A stretch of 7,919 bases of DNA from an uncultured Pelagibacteraceae bacterium (GTDB lineage: Bacteria; Pseudomonadota; Alphaproteobacteria; Pelagibacterales; Pelagibacteraceae), in the NCBI GenBank assembly GCA_902633885.1, contig CACPIK010000028.1, positions 1 to 7,919 on the forward strand, given 5' to 3'. Made by a program: the position numbers and the translations under genes. Shown here in pieces: positions 1-7,919 of this stretch (positions are counted from its first letter, which is position 1; every line of letters begins with the position of its first letter). The notes beneath the pieces are model-generated. The model did no database searches, was not told the DNA's origin, and saw only the letters and a list, made by a program, of their open reading frames with translations.

Positions 1-439
1 CAGAGCCTGTCGCTATCACCGTTTTTTCTGTGTGAATAACTGTTTCCTTGTTTTGATCGTCTTTAATTAATATTTCATTTTTCGATTTAAAACTTCCATG
101 ACCTTTAAAATATTCAACTTTGTTCTTTTTTAATAGAAACTCAACTCCTTTTGTAAGAATAGTTACAGCTTTGTCTTTGCTTTTCATCATCTTATTAAGA
201 TTTAGTTTTAAATCACCAATTTCTATCCCCTTATTTGCTAAACCTTTTGCTTTGTTAAATTCATCAGATAAATTAAGTAAACTCTTTGATGGTATACACC
301 CAACATTTAGACAAGTTCCTCCCAAAGATCCTCTAGACTCTATACACGCAGTTTTCAAACCTAGTTGAGCAAGTCTAATTGCACACACATATCCACCAGG
401 ACCACCACCTATAACAACTACTTGAAATTTTTCTGACAT
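1..439 (-). CDS. lpd: Dihydrolipoamide dehydrogenase (E3), N-terminal part, truncated by window edge
   Basis: This is the first 146 codons of the FAD-dependent E3 subunit, which reoxidises dihydrolipoyl groups on E2 proteins and passes electrons to NAD+. The ATG is at 439-437 and the frame stays open to the left edge. An FAD-binding Rossmann motif GGGPGG lies at residues 11-16. The redox-active disulfide motif GTCLNVGCIPSK has Cys43 and Cys48, the CxxxxC pattern of the family. The second FAD motif ATGS is at residues 143-146, just at the edge. Family members are about 465 residues long, so roughly the first third is seen; the NAD-binding and dimerisation domains are outside. The ATG directly follows the sucB stop codon with no spacer, so it is the last gene seen in the operon and probably the E3 of the 2-oxoglutarate dehydrogenase complex. 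Whether it also serves pyruvate dehydrogenase or glycine cleavage cannot be told here. Confidence 0.95.
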   Translation of the reverse strand, partial: MSEKFQVVVIGGGPGGYVCAIRLAQLGLKTACIESRGSLGGTCLNVGCIPSKSLLNLSDEFNKAKGLANKGIEIGDLKLNLNKMMKSKDKAVTILTKGVEFLLKKNKVEYFKGHGSFKSKNEILIKDDQNKETVIHTEKTVIATGS

Positions 440-1741
440 TTAAATATTTAAAAATAACCTTCTAGGATCCTCTAAATTTTCTTTAACTGTTTTTAGAAAA
501 GATACAGAGTCTTTGCCGTCTATAATTCTATGATCATAAGATAAGGCTAAATACATTATTGGTTTGATTTTTACTTCACCATTATTTGCAATGGGTCTTT
601 CTACAATATTATGCATTCCCAATACGCCTGATTGAGGTGGATTTAAAATTGGAGTTGATAACATAGAACCGTAAACACCACCATTGCTTATAGTAAATGT
701 TCCACCTTGAAGGTCTTCGATAGTTAAAGTTCCATTCTTTGCTTTATCAGAAAGTTTCTTAATTTCTTTTTCAATATCTGCAAAAGACATTTCATCTGCA
801 TTTCTTAAAACTGGAACGACAAGTCCTTTTTCAGTACCAACTGCAAAACTTATATTATAGTAATTTTTATATATAATATCTTGGCCTTCAATTTCTGCAT
901 TTATCTCTGGAAATAGCTTTAATCCTTCAACGCAAGCTTTAACAAAAAATGACATAAAACCCAATTTAATTCCATATGTATTTTGGAAATCTTCTTGATT
1001 TTCTTTTCTCATAGAAATTATACCTGACATATCAATCTCATTAAAGGTTGTTAACATAGCCGCATTTTCCTGGGCTTCTTTAAGTCTCTTAGCAATTGTT
1101 TGTCTTAACCTGGTCATTTTAATTCTTTCTTCTTCGCCATATTGAATTTTTCTTTTGTTAGGCTGAGGATTAACTCCCATTTGACTGATCAAATCTCCTT
1201 TTAAAATTCTTCCACCTTTGCCAGTTCCTTTAATTTCATGTATATTTATTTTTTTTTCATCAACTATTTTTCTTACTGCAGGAGATAAAACTACTGACTG
1301 ATTGGAAGTTTCAGATGATTTAATTTCATCAGTTAATACTAAAGGTTCTTCATCCATTAATACTAAAGGTTCTTGTTTTTTAGACTCAGGTTTTTTTTCA
1401 ATTTCTAAATTTATAATATTACTTTTTTCTTCAGGTAATTTTACTTCTTCAATTTTTTGATTTTTTGGTCTTGTTACTTCTTCTTTTTTTTCTAATTTTA
1501 CATTTCCCTGAGAAATTATTCCAAGTACTGAACCAACTTCTACAGTGGCTCCATCTTTTGATTTTATTTCTGAAAGAATGCCACTAGTAGGAGAAGGAAC
1601 TTCTAAATTTACTTTATCAGTTTCAAGTTCAACAACCGGCTCATCCGCATTAACAGCTTCACCTTTATTTTTTAACCATTTAGAAACTGTAGCTTCAGTA
1701 ATACTTTCTCCTAGCGCTGGTACCAATATTTTTTCACTCAT
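440..1741 (-). CDS. sucB: 2-oxoglutarate dehydrogenase E2, dihydrolipoyl succinyltransferase
   Basis: This E2 core subunit moves succinyl groups from its lipoyl arm to CoA, giving succinyl-CoA. Domains in order: a lipoyl domain at about residues 1-77 with the lipoylated lysine K43 in the ETDKV motif; a long charged linker at about 80-149; a peripheral-subunit (E3/E1) binding domain at about 151-187, [10 protein letters not shown] to GRILKGDLI; a short linker; and the catalytic acyltransferase domain from about 206 to the C-terminus. The catalytic motif DHRIIDG near the end places the active-site histidine at H404 and the aspartate at D408. The segment [11 protein letters not shown] is typical of succinyl- rather than acetyltransferases, and the neighbouring sucA and sucCD agree. 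At 433 residues it is somewhat longer than E. coli SucB (405), mostly from the linker, which holds a duplicated EPLVL(M/T)DE segment. Its ATG overlaps the sucA stop by one base, and its TAA abuts the lpd ATG. Confidence 0.97.
   Translation of the reverse strand: MSEKILVPALGESITEATVSKWLKNKGEAVNADEPVVELETDKVNLEVPSPTSGILSEIKSKDGATVEVGSVLGIISQGNVKLEKKEEVTRPKNQKIEEVKLPEEKSNIINLEIEKKPESKKQEPLVLMDEEPLVLTDEIKSSETSNQSVVLSPAVRKIVDEKKINIHEIKGTGKGGRILKGDLISQMGVNPQPNKRKIQYGEEERIKMTRLRQTIAKRLKEAQENAAMLTTFNEIDMSGIISMRKENQEDFQNTYGIKLGFMSFFVKACVEGLKLFPEINAEIEGQDIIYKNYYNISFAVGTEKGLVVPVLRNADEMSFADIEKEIKKLSDKAKNGTLTIEDLQGGTFTISNGGVYGSMLSTPILNPPQSGVLGMHNIVERPIANNGEVKIKPIMYLALSYDHRIIDGKDSVSFLKTVKENLEDPRRLFLNI
1327..1374 (-). 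repeat. Two-copy 24-bp in-frame tandem repeat in the sucB linker
   Basis: Two adjacent 24-bp units, 1327-1350 and 1351-1374, match at 22 of 24 positions. They are read on the minus strand as EPLVLMDE and EPLVLTDE (SucB residues 124-131 and 132-139). Because the period is a multiple of three, the frame is kept and the linker is lengthened by eight residues. It lies between the lipoyl domain and the E3-binding domain, where length changes are usually tolerated. The near-identity of the DNA, including synonymous sites, suggests a recent duplication. Confidence 0.9.
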
Positions 1742-1743
1742 TA
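1739..1743 (-). promoter_or_regulatory. TAATG stop-start overlap coupling sucA to sucB
   Basis: On the minus strand the sucA stop TAA (1743-1741) shares its last A with the sucB start ATG (1741-1739). No purine-rich Shine-Dalgarno sequence is visible just upstream in the sucA 3' end, so sucB is probably translated by ribosomes that terminate sucA and restart at once. This would help match E1 and E2 synthesis. The overlap is seen directly; the coupling is inferred. Confidence 0.6.
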
Positions 1744-4644
1744 TTCAAAAACTTTATTAATAATTTCTTGTTGTTCAGAAAGATGTCTTTTTGCATAACC
1801 TGTAGCTGGAGATGCATCTGGGCTTCTTCCTATGTAAGAAATTTCCCTATTTGTAGCTTTTATAGTATCTAATGTCCATTGGATATAATCTCTAACTGAA
1901 AACCATGCTCCCATATTTTTTGGCTCTTCTTGACACCAATAAAATCTTGCATTCTTTGCATAGGGTTTCATCTCTTTTACTAAACTTTTTGCAGGAAATG
2001 GATAAAGCTGTTCAATTCTAAACATTATTACATCATCTTTCTTTAACTTTTCTCTTGCTGTTAATAAGTCAAAGTAAACTTTACCAGAGCATAAAATTAC
2101 TTTTTTAATTTCTGAGCTTTTCTTTAATTTTATAAAATTTTTAGATTTTGGATCTATAGCATGATCCCACATAACTCTATGAAATGAATTTTCTTTACCA
2201 AAGTCATCTATATTTGAAACACAATATTTATTTCTAAGTAAAGATTTTGGTGTCATAATTATTAATGGTTTTCTAAAATCTCTATGTATTTGTCTTCTTA
2301 AAGCATGAAAATAATTAGCAGGAGTCGTACAATTCATTACTTGTAAATTGTCGTTCGCACATAACTGTAAAAATCTCTCTAGTCTAGCAGAAGAATGTTC
2401 AGGTCCTTGACCTTCATAACCATGAGGAAGCAACATAACAAGTCCAGAAGCTCTTTGCCATTTTCTTTCACCAGATGAAATAAATTGATCAATAATCACT
2501 TGAGCACCGTTAGCAAAATCTCCAAATTGAGCCTCCCAAAGTGTTAAGGTATTTGGCTCAACTAGACTGTATCCATATTCAAAACCTAAAACTGCAAGTT
2601 CAGATAAAAAACTATCAACAATTTCAAATTTTTTTTGATTTTCTGAAATATTATTTAAAGGAATATATCTACTATTATCAATCTGATTTCTTAAAATTGA
2701 ATGTCTTTGACTAAAAGTGCCCCTTCCAGAGTCTTGGCCAACCAATCTAACTGGATAACCTTCTTTCAATAGAGATCCGAAAGCTAACGCCTCTGCAGTA
2801 GCCCAATCAATTCCATAGCCTTGGTCAACAACTTTTTTTCTATTATTAAATATTTTTAAAATAGTTTTGTGAACATTTTTATCATCTAGGATACTATTAA
2901 TTTTGTCCGATATATTTTTCAGGGTATTTATATCTAATCCAGTAACTCCTCTTTTATCTTTTCCTTTCTCTGGTTTATAGCTTGACCAAGTTCCTTCGAA
3001 CCACTCAATCTTTGGTTTATAGTCTTTTGCATTTTTAAATTGATCATCTAATAAATCTTTAAAACTTTTAATTTTCTGGTTTAATTCATCCTTATTAAAA
3101 AGACCTTCATTTACTAATTTTTCTCCATAAATTGTTATTGGTGATGGATGTGATCTTATTTTTTTATACATTAATGGTTGTGTGAAAGAAGGTTCATCTC
3201 CTTCATTGTGTCCAAATCTTCTATAACAAATTAAATCAATTACCACATCTCTATTAAACTTAAGTCTAAATTCTGTTGCAACTCTCGTTGCGTAGACTAC
3301 TGCTTCTGGATCATCTCCGTTAACATGTATAATTGGGGCATCAACCATTTTACCAATATCTGATGGATATGGGGATGATCTTGCAAATCTTGGGCTTGTA
3401 GTAAAACCAATTTGATTATTAATTATAATATGAATAGTTCCGCCTGTATTGTGTCCAGGTAATCCAGACATCGCAAAACACTCAGCAACCACTCCTTGTC
3501 CTGCAAAAGCTGCATCACCATGAATTATAATCGGAATAACTTTATTTCTTTGTAAATCTTTGTGGAAAAATTGTTTTGCTCTTGTTTGACCCAGAACAAC
3601 TGGGTTTACTGCCTCTAAATGTGATGGATTATCTGTTAAACTAACATGAACTGAATTCCCATCAAACTCTCTGTCAGATGATGCTCCCAAGTGATATTTT
3701 ACATCTCCTGCTCCATCCTCAGAATTTGATTCCATTTCTCCAGTAAATTCATTAAAAATTTTTTTATAAGATTTTTGAAGAACATTTGCTAAGACATTTA
3801 ATCTTCCTCTATGAGACATCCCAATTTTAACTTCTTTAATTTTTGACTGTCCACCAATTTTAATAATTTGTTCAAGGGCTGGGATTAAACTTTCTCCACC
3901 ATCTAATCCAAACCTTTTTGTTCCAACATATTTTGTGTGTAAATATTTTTCAAAACCTTCAGCTTGAATTAGTTTGTTTAAAATTGCATTTTTTCCATTA
4001 TCAGTAAATCTTAATGCATTCTCATCTTTTTCCACTCTATCTCTAAACCAAACTCTTTCAGTCGGATTTGAGATATGCATATATTCATAACCGATTGGTC
4101 CACAATATGTTCCTCTTAAAAATTTTAATATTTCTCTTATAGTAGAACTTTCTTTATTAATAACTCCGTTAAGAATGATTTTCTTATCATAATCATTTTT
4201 TTTAAATCCATAATAATCAGGATGTAATTCATCTAAGTATTCTGACTTCATCATCTCTAGAGGATCTAATTTTGCTAATAAGTGACCTCTTAATCTATAA
4301 GCTCTAATAAGAGCGACAGCACTGATTGAGTCTTTATTTGAATTTGCAACTACTTGAAAATTAAACTTTTCATTACTATTGAGATGTTTTTTTTCTTGTT
4401 CTTCTATTTTTTTTTGAATTTCATCAAGATCAATTTTTTTTGAAAATGGTTTCCATGAGGGTCCATTTATTTCTTTGATTACTACTTCCATTTCGTCTTC
4501 AATACCAGAAAAATATTCTATCCAACTTTCTGACAAGTCTGAGTCATTATTAATATACTTTAGATACATTTGATCAATAAATGCACTATTGGATTTATTT
4601 AAAAAAGAAGTTTTTTTATATTCTAAATTTTTTGATGAACTCAT
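1741..4644 (-). CDS. sucA: 2-oxoglutarate dehydrogenase E1, thiamine-diphosphate-dependent
   Basis: This E1 subunit decarboxylates 2-oxoglutarate on thiamine diphosphate and transfers the succinyl group to the SucB lipoyl arm. At 967 residues it is close to the family size (933 in E. coli). The N-terminal E2-docking segment ([11 protein letters not shown], about 20-47) is followed by a Lys/Glu-rich, probably helical stretch at about 66-90. Active-site motifs follow: SHRGRLN with H278, YHLG with H318, and the thiamine/Mg motif from GDAAFAGQG (376-384) to NNQIGF (409-414). [11 protein letters not shown] is at 475-485. The pyrimidine-binding domain starts near [10 protein letters not shown] (611-620) and contains [20 protein letters not shown] (739-758). 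The C-terminus has RIEQLYPFP and [11 protein letters not shown]. An in-frame TAA lies two codons upstream of the ATG, so no longer start is possible. The gene follows sucD after a 31-nt spacer and overlaps sucB by one base. Confidence 0.98.
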   Translation of the reverse strand: MSSSKNLEYKKTSFLNKSNSAFIDQMYLKYINNDSDLSESWIEYFSGIEDEMEVVIKEINGPSWKPFSKKIDLDEIQKKIEEQEKKHLNSNEKFNFQVVANSNKDSISAVALIRAYRLRGHLLAKLDPLEMMKSEYLDELHPDYYGFKKNDYDKKIILNGVINKESSTIREILKFLRGTYCGPIGYEYMHISNPTERVWFRDRVEKDENALRFTDNGKNAILNKLIQAEGFEKYLHTKYVGTKRFGLDGGESLIPALEQIIKIGGQSKIKEVKIGMSHRGRLNVLANVLQKSYKKIFNEFTGEMESNSEDGAGDVKYHLGASSDREFDGNSVHVSLTDNPSHLEAVNPVVLGQTRAKQFFHKDLQRNKVIPIIIHGDAAFAGQGVVAECFAMSGLPGHNTGGTIHIIINNQIGFTTSPRFARSSPYPSDIGKMVDAPIIHVNGDDPEAVVYATRVATEFRLKFNRDVVIDLICYRRFGHNEGDEPSFTQPLMYKKIRSHPSPITIYGEKLVNEGLFNKDELNQKIKSFKDLLDDQFKNAKDYKPKIEWFEGTWSSYKPEKGKDKRGVTGLDINTLKNISDKINSILDDKNVHKTILKIFNNRKKVVDQGYGIDWATAEALAFGSLLKEGYPVRLVGQDSGRGTFSQRHSILRNQIDNSRYIPLNNISENQKKFEIVDSFLSELAVLGFEYGYSLVEPNTLTLWEAQFGDFANGAQVIIDQFISSGERKWQRASGLVMLLPHGYEGQGPEHSSARLERFLQLCANDNLQVMNCTTPANYFHALRRQIHRDFRKPLIIMTPKSLLRNKYCVSNIDDFGKENSFHRVMWDHAIDPKSKNFIKLKKSSEIKKVILCSGKVYFDLLTAREKLKKDDVIMFRIEQLYPFPAKSLVKEMKPYAKNARFYWCQEEPKNMGAWFSVRDYIQWTLDTIKATNREISYIGRSPDASPATGYAKRHLSEQQEIINKVFE

Positions 4645-4675
4645 TTTTTAAAGATATAATACTAGAAGTATGTCT
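4645..4675 (-). other. 31-nt sucD-sucA spacer with a small inverted repeat
   Basis: This is the only intergenic gap over 3 nt in the window. It contains a perfect 5-bp inverted repeat with a 3-nt loop (ATACT-AGA-AGTAT on the plus strand, 4659-4671), which in the transcript would form only a weak A/U-rich hairpin. No Shine-Dalgarno sequence precedes the sucA ATG; the last bases are TTTAAAAA. A poor minus-strand promoter-like pair can be drawn: TTGAAG at 4679-4674, a 17-bp spacer and TATCTT at 4656-4651. Each box matches the consensus at four of six bases, which is expected by chance in DNA this A+T-rich. The spacer splits the operon into an upstream mmsA-mdh-sucCD block and a downstream sucAB-lpd block. 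Its function is unknown. Confidence 0.4.
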
Positions 4676-5551
4676 TCAATTGGACAATTTATTTAATAAT
4701 GTTTTTCCAATTTCAGATGGAGATTTGGCAATTGTTATCCCACAATCTTCCATAATTTTGATCTTGTCTTCTGCTCCACCTTTTCCACCAGATATTATTG
4801 CTCCAGCATGACCCATTCTTCTTCCAGGAGGAGCTGTTACACCTGCAATAAATCCTACTATAGGTTTTTTAATTTTATGGTTTTTAAAAAATTCTGCAGC
4901 CTCTTCTTCTGCTGTCCCACCAATTTCACCTATCATTAAAATTGATTTAGTTTCATCATCATTCAAAAATAAATCTAAACAATCAATAAAATTGGTTCCA
5001 TTGATTGGGTCTCCTCCAATTCCTATACAAGTTGATTGTCCTAGCCCATTTTTTGTAGTTTGATCAACAGCTTCGTATGTGAGTGTTCCAGATCGAGAAA
5101 CTATTCCAACTGATCCTCTTTTATGGATACTTCCAGGCATAATTCCTATTTTACATTCTTCAGGAGTTATTATTCCTGGACAATTAGGGCCTATTAACCT
5201 GGAATTTGAATTAATTAATCTTTTCTTAACTTTTAACATGTCCAAAATTGGTATTCCTTCTGTAATACAGACAATTAGTTCAACTGATGCATCTATAGCT
5301 TCAATAATTGCTTCTGCTGCAAATTTAGCTGGAACATAAATCATAGTCGCATTAGCTCCTAAATTATCTTTTGCTTCTTTAACGGTATCAAATACAGGTC
5401 TACCAAGATGTTTTTGTCCACCTTTTTTAGGAGTAACACCTCCTACTAAATTAGTTCCGTATTTAATCGCTTGTTCAGAATGAAAAGTTCCATGAGTACC
5501 TGTGAATCCCTGACAAATAACTTTTGTATTTTTATTAACTAGTACAGACAT
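4676..5551 (-). CDS. sucD: Succinyl-CoA synthetase alpha subunit
   Basis: This subunit binds CoA and carries the phosphohistidine of succinyl-CoA synthetase, which converts succinyl-CoA, phosphate and NDP to succinate, CoA and NTP. It has 291 residues, against 289 in E. coli. The CoA-binding Rossmann fold shows [15 protein letters not shown] at 15-29. [10 protein letters not shown] at 121-130 is the conserved CoA-site loop with Cys124. GEIGG at 208-212 contains Glu209 of the active-site helix. The catalytic loop [15 protein letters not shown] (246-260) has H248 as the phosphorylated histidine, matching E. coli His246. The start [18 protein letters not shown] is the standard N-terminus. It lies 3 nt after the sucC stop and in the same frame. 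It ends in TGA, so TGA is used as a stop here rather than as a tryptophan codon. Confidence 0.98.
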   Translation of the reverse strand: MSVLVNKNTKVICQGFTGTHGTFHSEQAIKYGTNLVGGVTPKKGGQKHLGRPVFDTVKEAKDNLGANATMIYVPAKFAAEAIIEAIDASVELIVCITEGIPILDMLKVKKRLINSNSRLIGPNCPGIITPEECKIGIMPGSIHKRGSVGIVSRSGTLTYEAVDQTTKNGLGQSTCIGIGGDPINGTNFIDCLDLFLNDDETKSILMIGEIGGTAEEEAAEFFKNHKIKKPIVGFIAGVTAPPGRRMGHAGAIISGGKGGAEDKIKIMEDCGITIAKSPSEIGKTLLNKLSN

Positions 5552-5557
5552 AAATTA
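5552..5557 (-). other. In-frame sucC-sucD junction (stop codon plus one codon)
   Basis: The sucC TAA (5557-5555) is followed by one triplet, TTT (5554-5552), and then the sucD ATG (5551-5549), all in one reading frame. The two subunits work as a complex with their active site shared at the interface. A lost or read-through stop would give a beta-alpha fusion through a single added linker residue plus the stop-codon position. The arrangement is seen directly; any functional meaning is inference. Confidence 0.8.
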
Positions 5558-6715
5558 TTTTATTGCTTCAACTATTTTTTTTGCAGCATCTGAAAGATCT
5601 GAGGCTGATATTATTTTTAGAGCAGAATTATCTAATATTTTTTTTCCCTGTTCAAAGTTTGTGCCTGCTAAACGTACTACTAATGGTACATCAATTTTAA
5701 TTTCTTTAGCAGCCTCTACAACGCCTTGTGCAAGCACATCACATCTCATTATACCACCAAATATATTTATTAAAATACCTTTAACATTTTTATCAGATAA
5801 AATTATTTTAAAAGCAGCAGAAACTTTTTCTTTTGAGGCTCCTCCTCCTACATCTAAAAAGTTTGCAGGTTCTTCTCCATATAACTTAATTATATCCATT
5901 GTTGCCATAGCAAGACCTGCACCATTGACCATGCAGCCAATTTTACCATCTAATTTTATATATGCTAAGTCATGTTTGCTTGCTTCAATTTCATTATCTT
6001 CCTCTTCATTAAGATCTCTTAATTCTACAATGTCTGGATGTTTAAAAAGTGCATTATCATCAAAATTCATTTTTGCATCAAGACAGACCATATTGTTGTC
6101 CTTGGTTAATATTAATGGATTTATTTCAACTAAATTTCCATCTGTATCAATAAACATTTTATAAATTGATTTAATTAAGCTTACTGCTTGCTTACTTGCT
6201 TGATCATCTAAATTAAAAACTTTAATTATTTTTTTACAATCATCGTCAGATATTTCATCATTTAAATCTACCTTGGTTGTAATAATTTTTTCTGGTGTTT
6301 TATTGGCTACCTCCTCGATATCCATTCCACCTTGGTCACTTGAAATAAAAGCAATTTTAGAACTTGCTCTATCCACAAGGCAAGAAAGATAAAATTCTTT
6401 GCAAATTTCAGATGATACTTCTACATAAAGTCTCTTTACTTCACGACCATTCGGGCCAGTTTGATGGGTTACTAAAGTTTTTCCTAGTAATTTTTTAGCT
6501 TCTGCTTCTAAATTTTGAATATTTTCTACTATTTTAACTCCACCAGCTTTTCCTCTACCACCAGCATGTATCTGGGCTTTTAGAACATATTTCACTGTTT
6601 TAAGCATTTTTGCTTTTTCAATAAGATCTTTTACATCAAAAGAAAAAACACCTTCTGGAACAGTTGCTCCATATTTTTTTAAAATTTTTTTTGCCTGATG
6701 CTCGTGGATATTCAT
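5555..6715 (-). CDS. sucC: Succinyl-CoA synthetase beta subunit
   Basis: This is the nucleotide- and succinate-binding partner of SucD. Its length, 386 residues, is close to the 388 of E. coli. The N-terminal ATP-grasp domain begins MNIHEHQAKKILKKYG, the family's standard start, which supports the ATG at 6715-6713. The nucleotide-binding loop KAQIHAGGRGKAGGVK is at 46-61. EINPL at 197-201 and LDAKMNFDDNA from 212 hold the metal and catalytic residues Glu197, Asn199 and Asp213, numbered as in E. coli. The C-terminal flavodoxin-like CoA-ligase domain (about 240-386) has CMVNGAGLAMATMD at 261-274, FLDVGGGA at 286-293 and NIFGGIMRCD at 317-326. Whether ATP or GTP is used cannot be decided by eye. 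Its ATG directly follows two consecutive in-frame stops at the end of mdh, and its own stop is 3 nt from sucD. Confidence 0.98.
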   Translation of the reverse strand: MNIHEHQAKKILKKYGATVPEGVFSFDVKDLIEKAKMLKTVKYVLKAQIHAGGRGKAGGVKIVENIQNLEAEAKKLLGKTLVTHQTGPNGREVKRLYVEVSSEICKEFYLSCLVDRASSKIAFISSDQGGMDIEEVANKTPEKIITTKVDLNDEISDDDCKKIIKVFNLDDQASKQAVSLIKSIYKMFIDTDGNLVEINPLILTKDNNMVCLDAKMNFDDNALFKHPDIVELRDLNEEEDNEIEASKHDLAYIKLDGKIGCMVNGAGLAMATMDIIKLYGEEPANFLDVGGGASKEKVSAAFKIILSDKNVKGILINIFGGIMRCDVLAQGVVEAAKEIKIDVPLVVRLAGTNFEQGKKILDNSALKIISASDLSDAAKKIVEAIK

Positions 6716-6718
6716 TTA

Positions 6719-7919
<1,201 letters not shown>

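Noticed and set aside
120..368. Plus-strand open frame with a hydrophobic N-terminus that looks like a small membrane protein
   Set aside because: It is antisense to the conserved lpd coding region, including its CxxxxC motif; the hydrophobic Phe/Leu/Ile stretch comes from Lys/Glu/Asn codons on the other strand.
4655..4660. TATAAT on the plus strand in the sucD-sucA spacer, as a promoter for an antisense RNA
   Set aside because: I found no convincing -35 box, no plus-strand gene follows, and exact TATAAT matches are common by chance at this A+T content.
4659..4671. Inverted repeat in the spacer as a rho-independent terminator
   Set aside because: The stem is only 5 bp and A/U-rich with no adequate U-tract in the transcript, and genes of the same pathway continue downstream.
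4581..4811. Plus-strand open frame spanning the sucD-sucA spacer
   Set aside because: It overlaps the ends of two real minus-strand genes, has no ribosome site or family resemblance, and is probably open by chance.
5661..6164. 167-codon plus-strand open frame antisense to sucC
   Set aside because: It lies wholly inside a clearly conserved gene on the other strand, shows no recognisable domain, and its Ser/Ile/Leu-rich composition is that of a reverse-strand shadow of A+T-rich coding sequence.

Overview
This window is a stretch of bacterial core-metabolism DNA, read entirely on the minus strand. It is very A+T-rich (about 30% G+C by eye), has almost no intergenic space, and carries the order mdh-sucC-sucD-sucA-sucB-lpd. 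That order is characteristic of Alphaproteobacteria. The low G+C, the extreme compaction and an mmsA-type gene just upstream point to a streamlined marine member such as SAR11/Pelagibacterales. This placement is inferred from gene order, composition and protein character, not from a database search.

From right to left, which is the direction of transcription, the layout is: the 3' end of a methylmalonate-semialdehyde dehydrogenase gene (7684-7919, cut by the window edge); malate dehydrogenase (6719-7681); succinyl-CoA synthetase beta (5555-6715) and alpha (4676-5551); a 31-nt spacer, the largest gap in the window; 2-oxoglutarate dehydrogenase E1 (1741-4644); its E2 dihydrolipoyl succinyltransferase (440-1741); and the first 146 codons of dihydrolipoamide dehydrogenase E3 (1-439, cut by the window edge). 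Apart from the 31-nt spacer, junctions are 3, 3, 2 and 0 nt or a 1-nt overlap, so only 39 bases lie outside genes. No stretch over 300 bases lacks a gene.

Together the genes form a TCA-cycle operon. SucA, SucB and Lpd make succinyl-CoA from 2-oxoglutarate, SucCD converts it to succinate with nucleotide triphosphate formation, and Mdh oxidises malate to oxaloacetate. MmsA makes propionyl-CoA (or acetyl-CoA) from semialdehydes of valine, inositol or beta-alanine breakdown, and propionyl-CoA can enter the same cycle as succinyl-CoA. The visible catalytic and cofactor residues of all proteins appear intact.

I found no mobile element, RNA gene, CRISPR array, phage gene or defence system, and no evidence of an undescribed system. 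The points worth a second look are small: an in-frame 24-bp tandem duplication in the SucB linker, three stop-only in-frame gene junctions, the lack of Shine-Dalgarno sites at the starts that can be seen, two A9 tracts where a slip in either direction would stop translation, and the linkage of mmsA to the TCA operon.
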